Source: Rhodocyclaceae bacterium
GTDB taxonomy: Bacteria; Pseudomonadota; Gammaproteobacteria; Burkholderiales; Rhodocyclaceae
Reading direction: 5' to 3'
Assembly: GCA_018262875.1 (NCBI GenBank)
Contig: JADFDL010000023.1
Location: forward strand, 1 to 12,941
Length of the DNA stretch: 12,941 bases
The translations under genes were made by a program, and so were the position numbers. The notes under the pieces were generated by a model. It searched no databases and was not told the DNA's origin. It saw only the letters and a program-made list of their open reading frames with translations. Positions 1 to 6,487 of the stretch are shown here, piece by piece. The number at the start of each line of letters is the position of its first letter. Within the stretch, counting starts at the first letter, position 1.

Positions 1-963
1 CACTCGCGCTCCCTGCAAAGCCGCCCCTTCAATCCGCTGCAGCGCGCGCCCATCCGCAGCTCGCTGGATGTCGGCATCCGCGCCATCAACTCCATGCTGA
101 CGGTCGGCCGCGGCCAGCGCCTCGGCCTGTTCGCCGGCTCCGGCGTGGGAAAAAGCGTGCTGCTGGGCATGATGGCGCGCTTCACCGCCGCCGATGTGAT
201 CGTCGTCGGCCTGATCGGCGAGCGCGGCCGCGAAGTGAAGGAATTCATCGAAAACATCCTCGGCGCCGCCGGGCTGAAGCGCTCCGTCGTGATTGCCGTC
301 CCGGCCGACACCAGCCCGCTGATGCGCCTGCAGGGCGCCGCCTACGCCACCAGCATCGCCGAGCACTTCCGCGACCAGGGGCGCCACGTCCTGCTCATCA
401 TGGATTCGCTGACGCGCTTCGCCATGGCGCAGCGCGAAATCGCGCTGGCCCTCGGCGAGCCGCCGGTGACGCGCGGCTATCCGCCATCGGTGTTCGCCCG
501 GCTGCCGCAACTCGTCGAGCGCGCCGGCAACGGCCCGGAAGGCGGCGGCTCGATCACGGCCTTCTACACCGTGCTGGCCGAGGGCGACGACCAGCAGGAT
601 CCGATCGCCGACGCGGCGCGCGCCATCCTCGACGGTCATTTCGTCCTCTCGCGCCACCTGGCCGAACAGGGCCACTATCCGGCCATCGACATCGAGGCCT
701 CGATCTCGCGCGCCATGACCGGGCTGGTCAAGCCCCTGCACCTGGACGTGGTGCAGCGCTTCAAGCACCTCTACTCGCGCTACCAGCGCTCGCGCGACCT
801 GATCTCCGTCGGCGCCTATGCCGCCGGCTCCGACCCCACGCTGGACCAGGCCATCGCCATGCAGCCCGCCTTCGAGGCCTTCCTGCAACAGGGCATGGAT
901 GAGCGCGAGAGCTACCAGGACGCCGTGCTCAAGCTGCACCGGCTGTTCGGCCTGGAAGCGTGA
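1..963 (+). CDS. fliI: Flagellar export ATPase FliI (5' partial)
   Basis: FliI is the ATPase of the flagellar type III export apparatus at the cytoplasmic membrane, related to the F1 beta subunit. The reading frame is open from base 1, so the true start lies left of the window; 320 residues remain and about 120-150 N-terminal residues are missing, judged by the usual family length of 440-480. Visible marks are the Walker A loop FAGSGVGKS at about bases 130-156, the stretch [14 protein letters not shown] after it, and the Walker B region [17 protein letters not shown] at about 391-441. The [16 protein letters not shown] stretch and C-terminal [15 protein letters not shown] are typical of FliI/YscN ATPases. 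The first ATG at 94 is internal, because conserved FliI sequence precedes it. fliJ follows after 69 bases. The order fliI-fliJ-fliK separates it from the SctN ATPases of virulence secretion systems. Confidence 0.97.
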   Translation, partial: HSRSLQSRPFNPLQRAPIRSSLDVGIRAINSMLTVGRGQRLGLFAGSGVGKSVLLGMMARFTAADVIVVGLIGERGREVKEFIENILGAAGLKRSVVIAVPADTSPLMRLQGAAYATSIAEHFRDQGRHVLLIMDSLTRFAMAQREIALALGEPPVTRGYPPSVFARLPQLVERAGNGPEGGGSITAFYTVLAEGDDQQDPIADAARAILDGHFVLSRHLAEQGHYPAIDIEASISRAMTGLVKPLHLDVVQRFKHLYSRYQRSRDLISVGAYAAGSDPTLDQAIAMQPAFEAFLQQGMDERESYQDAVLKLHRLFGLEA

Positions 964-1032
964 ATTTGTTCCTTGCCGCCTGCTATAAAGGAATAGTAGA
1001 TTCTGGCCGTAATACCCACCTGGAACAGACGG

Positions 1033-1473
1033 ATGAAGGCGTTTCCCATGCAGTCGCTGCTTGACCTGTCGAACGTCCGCATGGACGACGCGGCACGCCA
1101 GCTCGGCCAGTTGCTGGCCAGCAAGCAGGAAACGGAAAAAACCCTCGCCCTGCTGGAACAGTACCGCGAGGAGTACGAAGCGCGCTTTCGCCAGGCGGCC
1201 CAGGCCGGACTGACCCGCGACGAGTGGAGCAACTACCAGTCCTTCCTGGGCCGGCTCGACGAGGCCATTGCCCAGCAGCGCACGCTGGTCGAAGCCTCGA
1301 AGCAGCGAACGGTCGACGGACAAAAGGAATGGCTGGACAAACGCAACCGGGTAAAGGCCTTCGACACCTTGTCGCAAAGGCACAAGGCCAACGAGGTGCA
1401 CAGCGAGGCGAAGACCGAGCAGCGCGCCCAGGACGAGCACGCCGCCAAATCCTTTCGCAACGGCGACAACTGA
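1033..1473 (+). CDS. fliJ: Flagellar export stalk protein FliJ
   Basis: FliJ is a small coiled-coil protein that sits in the centre of the FliI hexamer, promotes its ATPase activity and links it to FlhA. The 146-residue product has the usual family length and is rich in Glu, Gln, Lys and Arg with heptad-like spacing. It carries the family-like stretches MDDAARQLGQLLASK, LLEQYREEYEARF and LTRDEWSNYQSFLGRLDEAI. Two starts are possible. ATG 1033 gives MKAFPMQSLLDL and has GGAA seven bases upstream. ATG 1048 gives MQSLLDL and has GAAGG eight bases upstream. I keep 1033 because related proteins as I remember them often begin K-x-F-P-[LM]-Q. It lies between fliI and the sigma-54 promoter of fliK. 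Confidence 0.93.
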   Translation: MKAFPMQSLLDLSNVRMDDAARQLGQLLASKQETEKTLALLEQYREEYEARFRQAAQAGLTRDEWSNYQSFLGRLDEAIAQQRTLVEASKQRTVDGQKEWLDKRNRVKAFDTLSQRHKANEVHSEAKTEQRAQDEHAAKSFRNGDN

Positions 1474-1484
1474 CTCCTGCGCAT

Positions 1485-1500
1485 TGGCACGCCTCTTGCA
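1485..1500 (+). promoter_or_regulatory. Sigma-54 (RpoN) promoter of fliK
   Basis: The sequence TGGCACG-CCTC-TTGCA matches the -24/-12 consensus TGGCACG-N4-TTGCA at every specified base. The GG (1486-1487) and GC (1498-1499) are separated by the required 10 bases. It lies in the short fliJ-fliK gap on the coding strand. The expected transcript start is about 1511, giving a 5' leader of about 30 bases before the fliK ATG. An enhancer-binding activator of the FleQ/FleR/FlrC type would be needed; none is encoded in the window. Confidence 0.88.
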
Positions 1501-1540
1501 ATAAAGGAGGCATGAAGCCCGCGCACCCGAGGATCTCGCC

Positions 1541-2623
1541 ATGACGCAAATGTCCGTCGCCCCCCCGTCGATGCCTGTCGCCACGCCCGCCCAGGCCGCT
1601 GCCGCCCCGGCTGTCGCGGCCGACGCCACAACGGACGCCGAAGGCGACATCGATTTCGCCGCCGTGCTGCAGGCGCAGATCGCCCAGCCGGCAAAAAGCG
1701 CTCCGGGAACAGAAATAATTGCCGCCCGGTTGCCATCCGCAGAGGTGGAAGCGGCCGAGGAAATGCCTCCGGCAGAAACCTTGCCGGTCGCTGCCGATCT
1801 TGCCGCCCTGCTGGCCGGCCTGATGCCGCCTGCGACGACGAAAAATCCTGCCGATCCGGGGCAACAGGCCGACGTGCCTGCCCGCGAGCAGCCAACCCTC
1901 GCCATTACCGCGACAAACGCCATCCCGGCTGCGGCGAATCCCGCCGCGCCTGCCCGGACTGCCCTCGATGGGCCTGCCGGCCAGGAAGGCATCCCCTCCA
2001 GCTTGCAGCCGGCACGCGAGACGACCGGTCTTGCCGCGCAGCCTGCGCAGCACGACGCCTTCGCCACGACAATCGCCGCCGATCCGCAGATGCCCGCCGC
2101 GGCCGCCGAGCATGCCAATCCGTCTGCTGCTTCTGCTGCTGCGTCGGCACAGGCCGCCGCCCCGCTCGCCCAGGGCGCGCCGGCCGGCGGCGCGCCCTCC
2201 GCTGTCCGCGTCGATACCCCGGTCGGCAACCGCGGCTGGGATGCCGAGATCGGCCAGAAAGTCGTCCTGCTGGTGAATCGGCAGGAAAGCCGCGCCGAAC
2301 TGACCCTCACGCCGCCGCATTTGGGCAAGGTGGAAGTCTCCATCTCGGTCAATGGCGACCAGACCAGCGCCACGTTCATCTCGGCCAGCCCCGCCGCGCG
2401 CGAAGCGCTGGAGCAGGCCCTGCCGCGGCTGCGCGAGATCCTCGCCGAGGCCGGCATCACGCTCGGCCAGGCCAGCGTGAATGCCGAGTCGGCTCCGCGG
2501 GACAGGAACGGATCGCCCACGCAAGGCCGCGGCGACGGACAGGGCGCCGATGCCGCGAAGCTTGCCGCCGCCCCCGCGCAGTGGATGCGGCGAAGCGACG
2601 GACTGATCGACATCTTCGCCTGA
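1541..2623 (+). CDS. fliK: Flagellar hook-length control protein FliK
   Basis: FliK is secreted through the growing hook, measures its length, and its C-terminal domain then makes FlhB switch from rod/hook to filament substrates. The 360-residue product has a long, low-complexity N-terminal ruler region rich in Ala, Pro and Gln (about 1-225). A conserved C-terminal hook-control domain of the Flg_hook type follows (about 235-325), including AELTLTPPHLGKVEVSISV and the helix AAREALEQALPRLREILAEAGI. The protein ends in DGLIDIFA. The start at 1541 has CGAGGA seven bases upstream. The gene has its own sigma-54 promoter, which fits expression timed to hook assembly. The N-terminal part is poorly conserved in this family, so the identification rests on the C-terminal domain and on gene order. 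Confidence 0.94.
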   Translation: MTQMSVAPPSMPVATPAQAAAAPAVAADATTDAEGDIDFAAVLQAQIAQPAKSAPGTEIIAARLPSAEVEAAEEMPPAETLPVAADLAALLAGLMPPATTKNPADPGQQADVPAREQPTLAITATNAIPAAANPAAPARTALDGPAGQEGIPSSLQPARETTGLAAQPAQHDAFATTIAADPQMPAAAAEHANPSAASAAASAQAAAPLAQGAPAGGAPSAVRVDTPVGNRGWDAEIGQKVVLLVNRQESRAELTLTPPHLGKVEVSISVNGDQTSATFISASPAAREALEQALPRLREILAEAGITLGQASVNAESAPRDRNGSPTQGRGDGQGADAAKLAAAPAQWMRRSDGLIDIFA

Positions 2624-2704
2624 GCATGACGACCTGCCTGCATTTCGACGCCTGGACTGCGGCCGCGCGCAAACATAACGAGCACCATCGTTCTGGAGTG
2701 ATTC

Positions 2705-3487
2705 ATGGCAAAGGCGCCACCCAAAAAAGAGGATAAGCAAGCCGAGGCTCCGGCCGAAGGCGAAGATCAGCCGCCGAAGAAGAAAGGCAAGCTGCCGCTC
2801 GTTCTCGGCCTGGTCGTGCTGCTGGCAGCCGGCGGCGGCGCGTGGTTCTTCATGTTCAAGGACAAGAGCGGGGATGGAGACACGGCGCAGCAGCAAGTCA
2901 GAACACAGCCGCCGAAGCCGCCGGTGTTCGTGCCGCTCGACGCCTTCACGGTGAATCTCTCGGCCGAACAGGGCGACCAATACCTGCAGGTGGCGGCAAC
3001 GCTGAAGGTGCTCGACCAGCCCGCCGCCGACATCGCCAAGCAATACATGCCGGAAGTCCGCCACCGAACCCTGATCCTGCTGTCGTCGAAGAAAGCCGCC
3101 GAAGTCGCCTCCACGGAGGGTCGCGAGCGGCTCGCCGAGGAGATTCGCCAGACGGCGAACAACATATTGCTGGCCGCCACCGGCCGTCCGGTGAAACCGG
3201 TCGTGCTCGACGTGCCGCGGCCGGCCGGCGAGGAACCGCTCCCCGCCGACGCCAGTCCGGAGAATGCGGCAGTCGAGGCGCCCAAGACCGCGGAGGACGA
3301 CAAGCCGCAGGAAGGCTCTGCGGCCGAAGCCGCCACGCCGGCCGCCGCTCAGGCCGTTCCCGTCGTCGCGCCGCCGGCGCCGAAGCCTGTCCTGAGCAAG
3401 GTCGAAGGGCCCGCCACCATGCTGTCCAAGGCGGCCGCCGACGACCCGGTGCAGAGCGTGTTCTTCACCTCCTTCATCATCCAGTAA
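2705..3487 (+). CDS. fliL: Flagellar basal body protein FliL with long linker
   Basis: FliL is a single-pass inner-membrane protein that surrounds the stator units and supports torque and motor output. The product has a charged cytoplasmic N-terminus (residues 1-29), one membrane segment (about 30-51) and a periplasmic domain (about 75-160) containing FVPLDAFTVNLSAEQGDQYLQV and RHRTLILLSSKKAAEV. It ends in the family-typical strand VQSVFFTSFIIQ. At 260 residues it is clearly longer than the usual 140-180. The excess is a Pro/Ala/Glu-rich linker (about 160-246) between the main domain and the last strand, and it includes a dispersed repeat read as PVLSKVEG. The ATG has GGAG six bases upstream. 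It lies 81 bases after fliK and 13 bases before fliM. I see no good promoter in the fliK-fliL gap. Confidence 0.94.
   Translation: MAKAPPKKEDKQAEAPAEGEDQPPKKKGKLPLVLGLVVLLAAGGGAWFFMFKDKSGDGDTAQQQVRTQPPKPPVFVPLDAFTVNLSAEQGDQYLQVAATLKVLDQPAADIAKQYMPEVRHRTLILLSSKKAAEVASTEGRERLAEEIRQTANNILLAATGRPVKPVVLDVPRPAGEEPLPADASPENAAVEAPKTAEDDKPQEGSAAEAATPAAAQAVPVVAPPAPKPVLSKVEGPATMLSKAAADDPVQSVFFTSFIIQ
3386..3408 (+). repeat. Dispersed CCTGAGC...GTCGAAGG-type repeat inside fliL
   Basis: The stretch contains CCTGAGCAAGGTCGAAGG, preceded by CCTGT. I recognise this from memory as one half of a short intergenic/REP-like repeat found many times in several GC-rich genomes, usually as CCTGAGC(N)nGTCGAAGG and its complement CCTTCGAC...GCTCAGG. 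Here it is in frame and adds PVLSKVEG (residues 228-235) to the disordered linker of FliL. The antisense reading gives PFDLAQD, another familiar translation of this repeat. I found no second copy in the window. Confidence 0.6.
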
Positions 3488-3500
3488 TCGCCGACACACC

Positions 3501-4487
3501 ATGGCACAGGATTTTCTCTCCCAGGATGAAGTCGATGCCCTGCTCAAGGGCGTCACGGGCGAAACCGACGAGCCCGAGAAGGAAGAGGAAGGTGGTGGCA
3601 GCGTCCGCAAATACGATGTCGGCCGCCAGGAGCGCATCGTGCGCGGCCGCATGCCGACGCTCGAACTCATCAACGAGCGCTTCGCCCGCTATCTGCGCCT
3701 CGGCCTCTTCAACTACATGCACCGCACGACGGAAATCTCCCTCGGGCCGATCCGCGTGCAGAAGTACAGCGAGTTCATCCGCAATCTGGTGGTGCCGACC
3801 AACCTGAACCTGGTGCACTTCAAGCCGCTGCGCGGCACCGGCATGGTCGTTCTCGACCCGAACCTGGTGTTCCTGGTCGTGGACAACATGTTCGGCGGCG
3901 ACGGCCGCTTCCACACCCGCGTCGAGGGGCGCGACTTCACGGCGACCGAACAGCGCATCATCCAGGGCCTGCTCAACGTGATCTTCACCGAGTTCGAGAA
4001 GGCCTGGAAGCCGGTCTTCGAACTGAAGCTGGAATACATCCGCTCCGAGATGAATTCGCAGTTCGCCAACATCGCCACGCCGAGCGAGATCGTCGTCGCC
4101 TACACCATTTCCCTGGAGTTCTCCGGCTCGACGGCGGAAATGCACCTGTGCCTGCCCTACTCGATGGTCGAGCCGATCCGCGACATTCTCTACAGCTCGA
4201 TGCAGAGCGACCACCTCGTTTCCGACAGGCGCTGGATCGGCACCCTGACCCGGCAGCTGCAGTCGGCGGACGTTGAACTCGTGGCCAATCTGGGCACGAC
4301 GCAGATCACGCTGGGCCAGATCCTCAACATGAAGGTCGGCGACGTCATCCCCTTCAACATCGAAGAGACGATCACCGCCGAGGTCGACCACGTGCCGGTG
4401 ATGGAATGCCGCTACGGCCTGCAGCACGGCCAGTATGCCTTGAAGGTGGAGCGCTTCATCGCGCCCGACAAAACAGAGAAGCACTAG
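3501..4487 (+). CDS. fliM: Flagellar motor switch protein FliM
   Basis: FliM is the middle protein of the cytoplasmic C-ring; it binds phosphorylated CheY and FliG and sets rotation direction. The 328-residue length is typical. The N-terminus carries the CheY-P binding motif FLSQDEVDALLKGV (residues 5-18). The middle CheC-like domain has the FliG-contact loop FGGDGRFHTRVEGRDFTATE, with the GGxG motif at about residue 132. The C-terminal SpoA-like domain spans about 245-320 and ends in CRYGLQHGQYALKVERFI. The start is fixed by the CheY-binding motif. No Shine-Dalgarno sequence is visible in the 13 bases after the fliL stop, so translation probably depends on ribosomes finishing fliL. fliN follows after 18 bases. 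Confidence 0.98.
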   Translation: MAQDFLSQDEVDALLKGVTGETDEPEKEEEGGGSVRKYDVGRQERIVRGRMPTLELINERFARYLRLGLFNYMHRTTEISLGPIRVQKYSEFIRNLVVPTNLNLVHFKPLRGTGMVVLDPNLVFLVVDNMFGGDGRFHTRVEGRDFTATEQRIIQGLLNVIFTEFEKAWKPVFELKLEYIRSEMNSQFANIATPSEIVVAYTISLEFSGSTAEMHLCLPYSMVEPIRDILYSSMQSDHLVSDRRWIGTLTRQLQSADVELVANLGTTQITLGQILNMKVGDVIPFNIEETITAEVDHVPVMECRYGLQHGQYALKVERFIAPDKTEKH

Positions 4488-4505
4488 AAACGACAGGAGA
4501 ACGCC

Positions 4506-4907
4506 ATGAGCGATACCGATACCTCTGACCAGGTCAGCGCAGACGACTGGGCCGCCGCCATGGGCGAGCAGGCCGGTGCCGAAGCCAAGGCGCAGCCGGC
4601 CGACATCTTCCAGCCGCTCGGCGAAGGCGCCAAGGCCGGGGCGATGCAGGATTTCGACATGATCCTCGACATCCCGGTGCAAATGACCGTCGAGCTGGGC
4701 CGCACCAAGATATCCATCCGCAACCTGCTGCAACTGGCGCACGGCTCGGTGGTCGAACTCGACGCCCTCGCCGGCGAGCCGATGGACGTGCTGATCAACG
4801 GCACCCTCATCGCCCAGGGCGAAGTAGTGGTGGTCAACGACAAGTTCGGCATCCGCCTCACCGACATCATCACGCCGGGCGAGCGCATGCGGAAGTTGAA
4901 TAGATAG
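4506..4907 (+). CDS. fliN: Flagellar motor switch protein FliN
   Basis: FliN forms the bottom of the C-ring with FliM and docks the export ATPase complex through FliH. The product is 133 residues. A variable acidic/Ala-rich N-terminal arm (1-50) precedes a SpoA domain (about 55-133) with the hallmark stretch IPVQMTVELGRTKISIRNLL, then GSVVELDALAGEPMDVLING and VVVNDKFGIRLTDI. The start has AGGAGA five bases upstream. The stop codon TAG is followed directly by heptamer repeats and a structured 135-base gap before fliO, the longest gap between genes in this window. Confidence 0.98.
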   Translation: MSDTDTSDQVSADDWAAAMGEQAGAEAKAQPADIFQPLGEGAKAGAMQDFDMILDIPVQMTVELGRTKISIRNLLQLAHGSVVELDALAGEPMDVLINGTLIAQGEVVVVNDKFGIRLTDIITPGERMRKLNR

Positions 4908-4938
4908 TAGTTTGTAGTTTGCAGTTTGCAGTTGGCAG
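4908..4938 (+). repeat. Tandem heptamer repeat after fliN
   Basis: Four 7-base units follow the fliN stop codon directly: TAGTTTG, TAGTTTG, CAGTTTG and CAGTTGG, then a partial CAG. The tract is AT-rich compared with its surroundings. Similar TAGTTTG/CAGTTTG runs occur in intergenic DNA of other bacteria, as far as I remember. The function is unknown. Confidence 0.75.
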
Positions 4939-4976
4939 CGGGAAACCCCAAGGGCACCACTGTCCACGGTTTCCCG
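4939..4976 (+). other. Two-tier hairpin in the fliN-fliO gap
   Basis: CGGGAAACC (4939-4947) and GGTTTCCCG (4968-4976) are a perfect 9-bp inverted repeat. The 20-base loop contains a second stem, GGGCA (4952-4956) with TGTCC (4961-4965), including one G-U pair and a CCAC loop. There is no T-run after it, so it is not a classical intrinsic terminator. It could be an mRNA-stabilising or processing element, or a partial transcription barrier. Confidence 0.65.
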
Positions 4977-4980
4977 AATA

Positions 4981-4997
4981 GCGGCAATTTTCGCCGC
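4981..4997 (+). other. Small GC hairpin in the fliN-fliO gap
   Basis: GCGGC (4981-4985) pairs with GCCGC (4993-4997) around the loop AATTTTC. It starts four bases after the two-tier hairpin ends. Its T-run is in the loop rather than behind the stem, so it does not look like a terminator. Confidence 0.45.
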
Positions 4998-5024
4998 CTA
5001 ATCCCCGCCTCGCCGCGGCATGGC

Positions 5025-5040
5025 CGGCAGTAATCTGCCG
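5025..5040 (+). promoter_or_regulatory. Hairpin at the fliO ribosome-entry site
   Basis: CGGCAG (5025-5030), loop TAAT, CTGCCG (5035-5040) form a perfect 6-bp stem ending two bases before the fliO ATG. It occupies the place where a Shine-Dalgarno sequence would lie, and no purine-rich site is visible. An in-frame TAA at 5031-5033, in the loop, rules out an upstream start. It may keep fliO translation low, or the ATG may be reached by another route. Confidence 0.55.
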
Positions 5041-5042
5041 CC

Positions 5043-5456
5043 ATGCGCAAAATTTTCCTCCCGCTGCTTGCCGCCCTGCCGGGCCTCGCCCTGGCGCAGG
5101 CAGCCCCCGCGACCGTGCCGGATGCCGGCGCCAGCCTGCTCCAGGTGTTCCTCGGCCTCGCCGTGGTCATTGCCGCCCTCGTTGGCAGCCTGTGGCTGCT
5201 CAAGCGCGTGTCCGCCCCGCACGGCGCCGCAGCAGGCGTCGTGCGCGTGATCGCCGGCGCTTCCGTCGGACCGCGCGAGCGTGTGGTGCTGCTCGAGGTG
5301 GAGGACACCTGGCTGCTCGTCGGCGTCGCCCCCGGGCAGGTGAATGCCCTGCACCAGATGCCGAAAGGCAAGCTCGCGGCCGCAGCACCGGCCCCGACCG
5401 GCAAGGAATTCGGCGCCTGGCTGAAGCAGGTCATGGAGCGCAGGAATGCAAGCTAG
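5043..5456 (+). CDS. fliO: Flagellar export-gate assembly protein FliO
   Basis: FliO is a membrane protein that helps FliP and FliR assemble into the export gate. The 137-residue product has a signal-like hydrophobic N-terminus (about 4-19, with ALAQA near 15-20). A membrane segment at about 32-53 ([19 protein letters not shown]) is followed by a small cytoplasmic domain with [24 protein letters not shown], the family's best conserved part. The ATG at 5043 is forced by an in-frame TAA ten bases upstream. There is no Shine-Dalgarno sequence and a hairpin lies directly before the start. The 3' end overlaps fliP by 11 bases, which suggests translational coupling. Confidence 0.93.
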   Translation: MRKIFLPLLAALPGLALAQAAPATVPDAGASLLQVFLGLAVVIAALVGSLWLLKRVSAPHGAAAGVVRVIAGASVGPRERVVLLEVEDTWLLVGVAPGQVNALHQMPKGKLAAAAPAPTGKEFGAWLKQVMERRNAS

Positions 5457-6180
5457 GCATCTTCTCGCACTCGGACTGCTGATCGCACCCCTTCTCGCCC
5501 AGGCGCAGGGCCTGCCGGCACTGACCAGCACCCCGTCTTCCGGCGGCGGCCAAACCTACACGCTGTCGATCCAGACCCTGCTGTTCATCACCGCGCTCAC
5601 TTTCCTGCCGGCGATCGTCCTCATGATGACGGCCTTCACGCGCATCGTCATCGTGCTCTCGCTGCTGCGCCACGCGCTCGGCACGCAAACTTCGCCGCCC
5701 AACCAGGTGATGGTCGGCCTCGCCCTGTTTCTCACCTTTTTCGTCATGGCGCCGGTGGCGGACAGGATCTACACCGACGCCTACCTGCCGATGTCAGAGA
5801 ACCGGATCGGCTTCAACGAGGCGCTGGAGCGCGGCGCGGTACCGCTGAAGGCCTTCATGCTGAAGCAGACACGCAGCGCCGACCTCGGCCTGTTCTCGCG
5901 CATCGGCAACGCGCCCAAGGTGGACAAGGCCGAGGACCTGCCCCTGCGCATCCTCATCCCGGCCTTCGTCACCTCGGAACTGAAGACCGCCTTCCAGATC
6001 GGTTTCATCGTCTTCATTCCCTTCCTCATCATCGACATGGTGGTGGCCAGCGTGCTGATGTCGATGGGCATGATGATGATGTCGCCGGTGATCGTCTCCC
6101 TGCCCTTCAAGATCATGCTGTTCGTGCTGGTCGACGGCTGGAACCTGGTGATCGGCTCGCTGGTGCAGAGTTTCGGCTGA
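5446..6180 (+). CDS. fliP: Flagellar export gate protein FliP
   Basis: FliP forms the pentameric core of the FliP5-FliQ4-FliR1 export gate. The 244-residue product begins with a cleavable-type signal peptide (about 1-21, ending AQA-QG), as many FliP proteins do. Hydrophobic segments follow at about 44-75, 85-105, 185-210 and 215-240. Family-typical stretches are [39 protein letters not shown] and the C-terminal [13 protein letters not shown]. The start lies inside the end of fliO (11-base overlap), with GGAG eight bases upstream. fliQ follows after 12 bases. Its closest non-flagellar relatives are SctR proteins of virulence secretion, but the neighbours settle the flagellar role. Confidence 0.98.
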   Translation: MQARHLLALGLLIAPLLAQAQGLPALTSTPSSGGGQTYTLSIQTLLFITALTFLPAIVLMMTAFTRIVIVLSLLRHALGTQTSPPNQVMVGLALFLTFFVMAPVADRIYTDAYLPMSENRIGFNEALERGAVPLKAFMLKQTRSADLGLFSRIGNAPKVDKAEDLPLRILIPAFVTSELKTAFQIGFIVFIPFLIIDMVVASVLMSMGMMMMSPVIVSLPFKIMLFVLVDGWNLVIGSLVQSFG

Positions 6181-6192
6181 AAAGGAACGCCC

Positions 6193-6462
6193 ATGACCCC
6201 CTCCACCGTCATTGAGCTCGGCCGCGTCGCCATCGAGGTCACCCTGCTGGTGTCCATGCCGATATTTCTCGCCGCCCTCGTCACCGGCCTGGTGATCAGC
6301 ATCTTCCAGGCGGCCACCCAGATCAACGAGATGACGCTCACCTTCGTGCCGAAGCTGATCGCCATGTTCGTCACCCTGGTGGTCGCCGGCCCCTGGATGC
6401 TGACGGTGCTGACCGACTACATGCGGCGGCTGTTCGAATCGATTCCCGCCATGATTGGGTGA
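6193..6462 (+). CDS. fliQ: Flagellar export gate protein FliQ
   Basis: FliQ supplies the four outer helical-hairpin subunits of the export gate. The 89-residue length is exact for the family. Two hydrophobic segments lie at about 15-40 (LLVSMPIFLAALVTGLVISI) and 52-77, separated by the conserved FQAATQINEMTLTFVPK. AAGGA lies six bases before the ATG. The stop codon TGA (6460-6462) is inside the stem of a perfect hairpin that extends toward fliR. Confidence 0.98.
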   Translation: MTPSTVIELGRVAIEVTLLVSMPIFLAALVTGLVISIFQAATQINEMTLTFVPKLIAMFVTLVVAGPWMLTVLTDYMRRLFESIPAMIG

Positions 6463-6479
6463 GCGGCAAACCGCTCACC
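6458..6479 (+). promoter_or_regulatory. Hairpin over the fliQ stop before fliR
   Basis: GGTGAGCGG (6458-6466), loop CAAA, CCGCTCACC (6471-6479) form a perfect 9-bp GC-rich stem. It contains the fliQ stop codon and ends eight bases before the fliR ATG. No Shine-Dalgarno sequence is visible for fliR. A ribosome terminating on fliQ would melt the stem, so this looks like a coupling device for fliR translation (inference). Confidence 0.65.
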
Positions 6480-6487
6480 GCTCCCCA

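Noticed and set aside
1503..1544. A strong AAAGGAGG followed by a 10-codon frame (ATG 1512) ending in an ATGA overlap with the fliK start, resembling a leader peptide
   Set aside because: The spacing from AAAGGAGG to the ATG is only one base, too short for initiation. If the sigma-54 promoter starts near 1511, the AAAGGAGG would not even be in that transcript.
2650..2670. A possible second sigma-54 site in the fliK-fliL gap (CTGGACTGCGGCCGCGC)
   Set aside because: The GG-to-GC spacing is 11 rather than 10 and the -12 TTGC is missing.
983..3673. An 896-codon open frame on the minus strand across fliJ, fliK and fliL
   Set aside because: It is antisense to three well-identified genes, has Arg/Gly-rich composition typical of a GC-rich shadow frame and shows no domain I recognise. 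Its PFDLAQD segment is just the repeat in fliL read backwards.
3477..4967. A 496-codon minus-strand open frame across fliM and fliN
   Set aside because: It is fully antisense to fliM and fliN, which are conserved along their length. Its first residues come from the heptamer repeat and hairpin spacer.
6455..6487. TTG at 6455 as the fliR start
   Set aside because: It would add 11 residues unlike FliR and lies within the hairpin over the fliQ stop. ATG 6488 gives the family-typical N-terminus.
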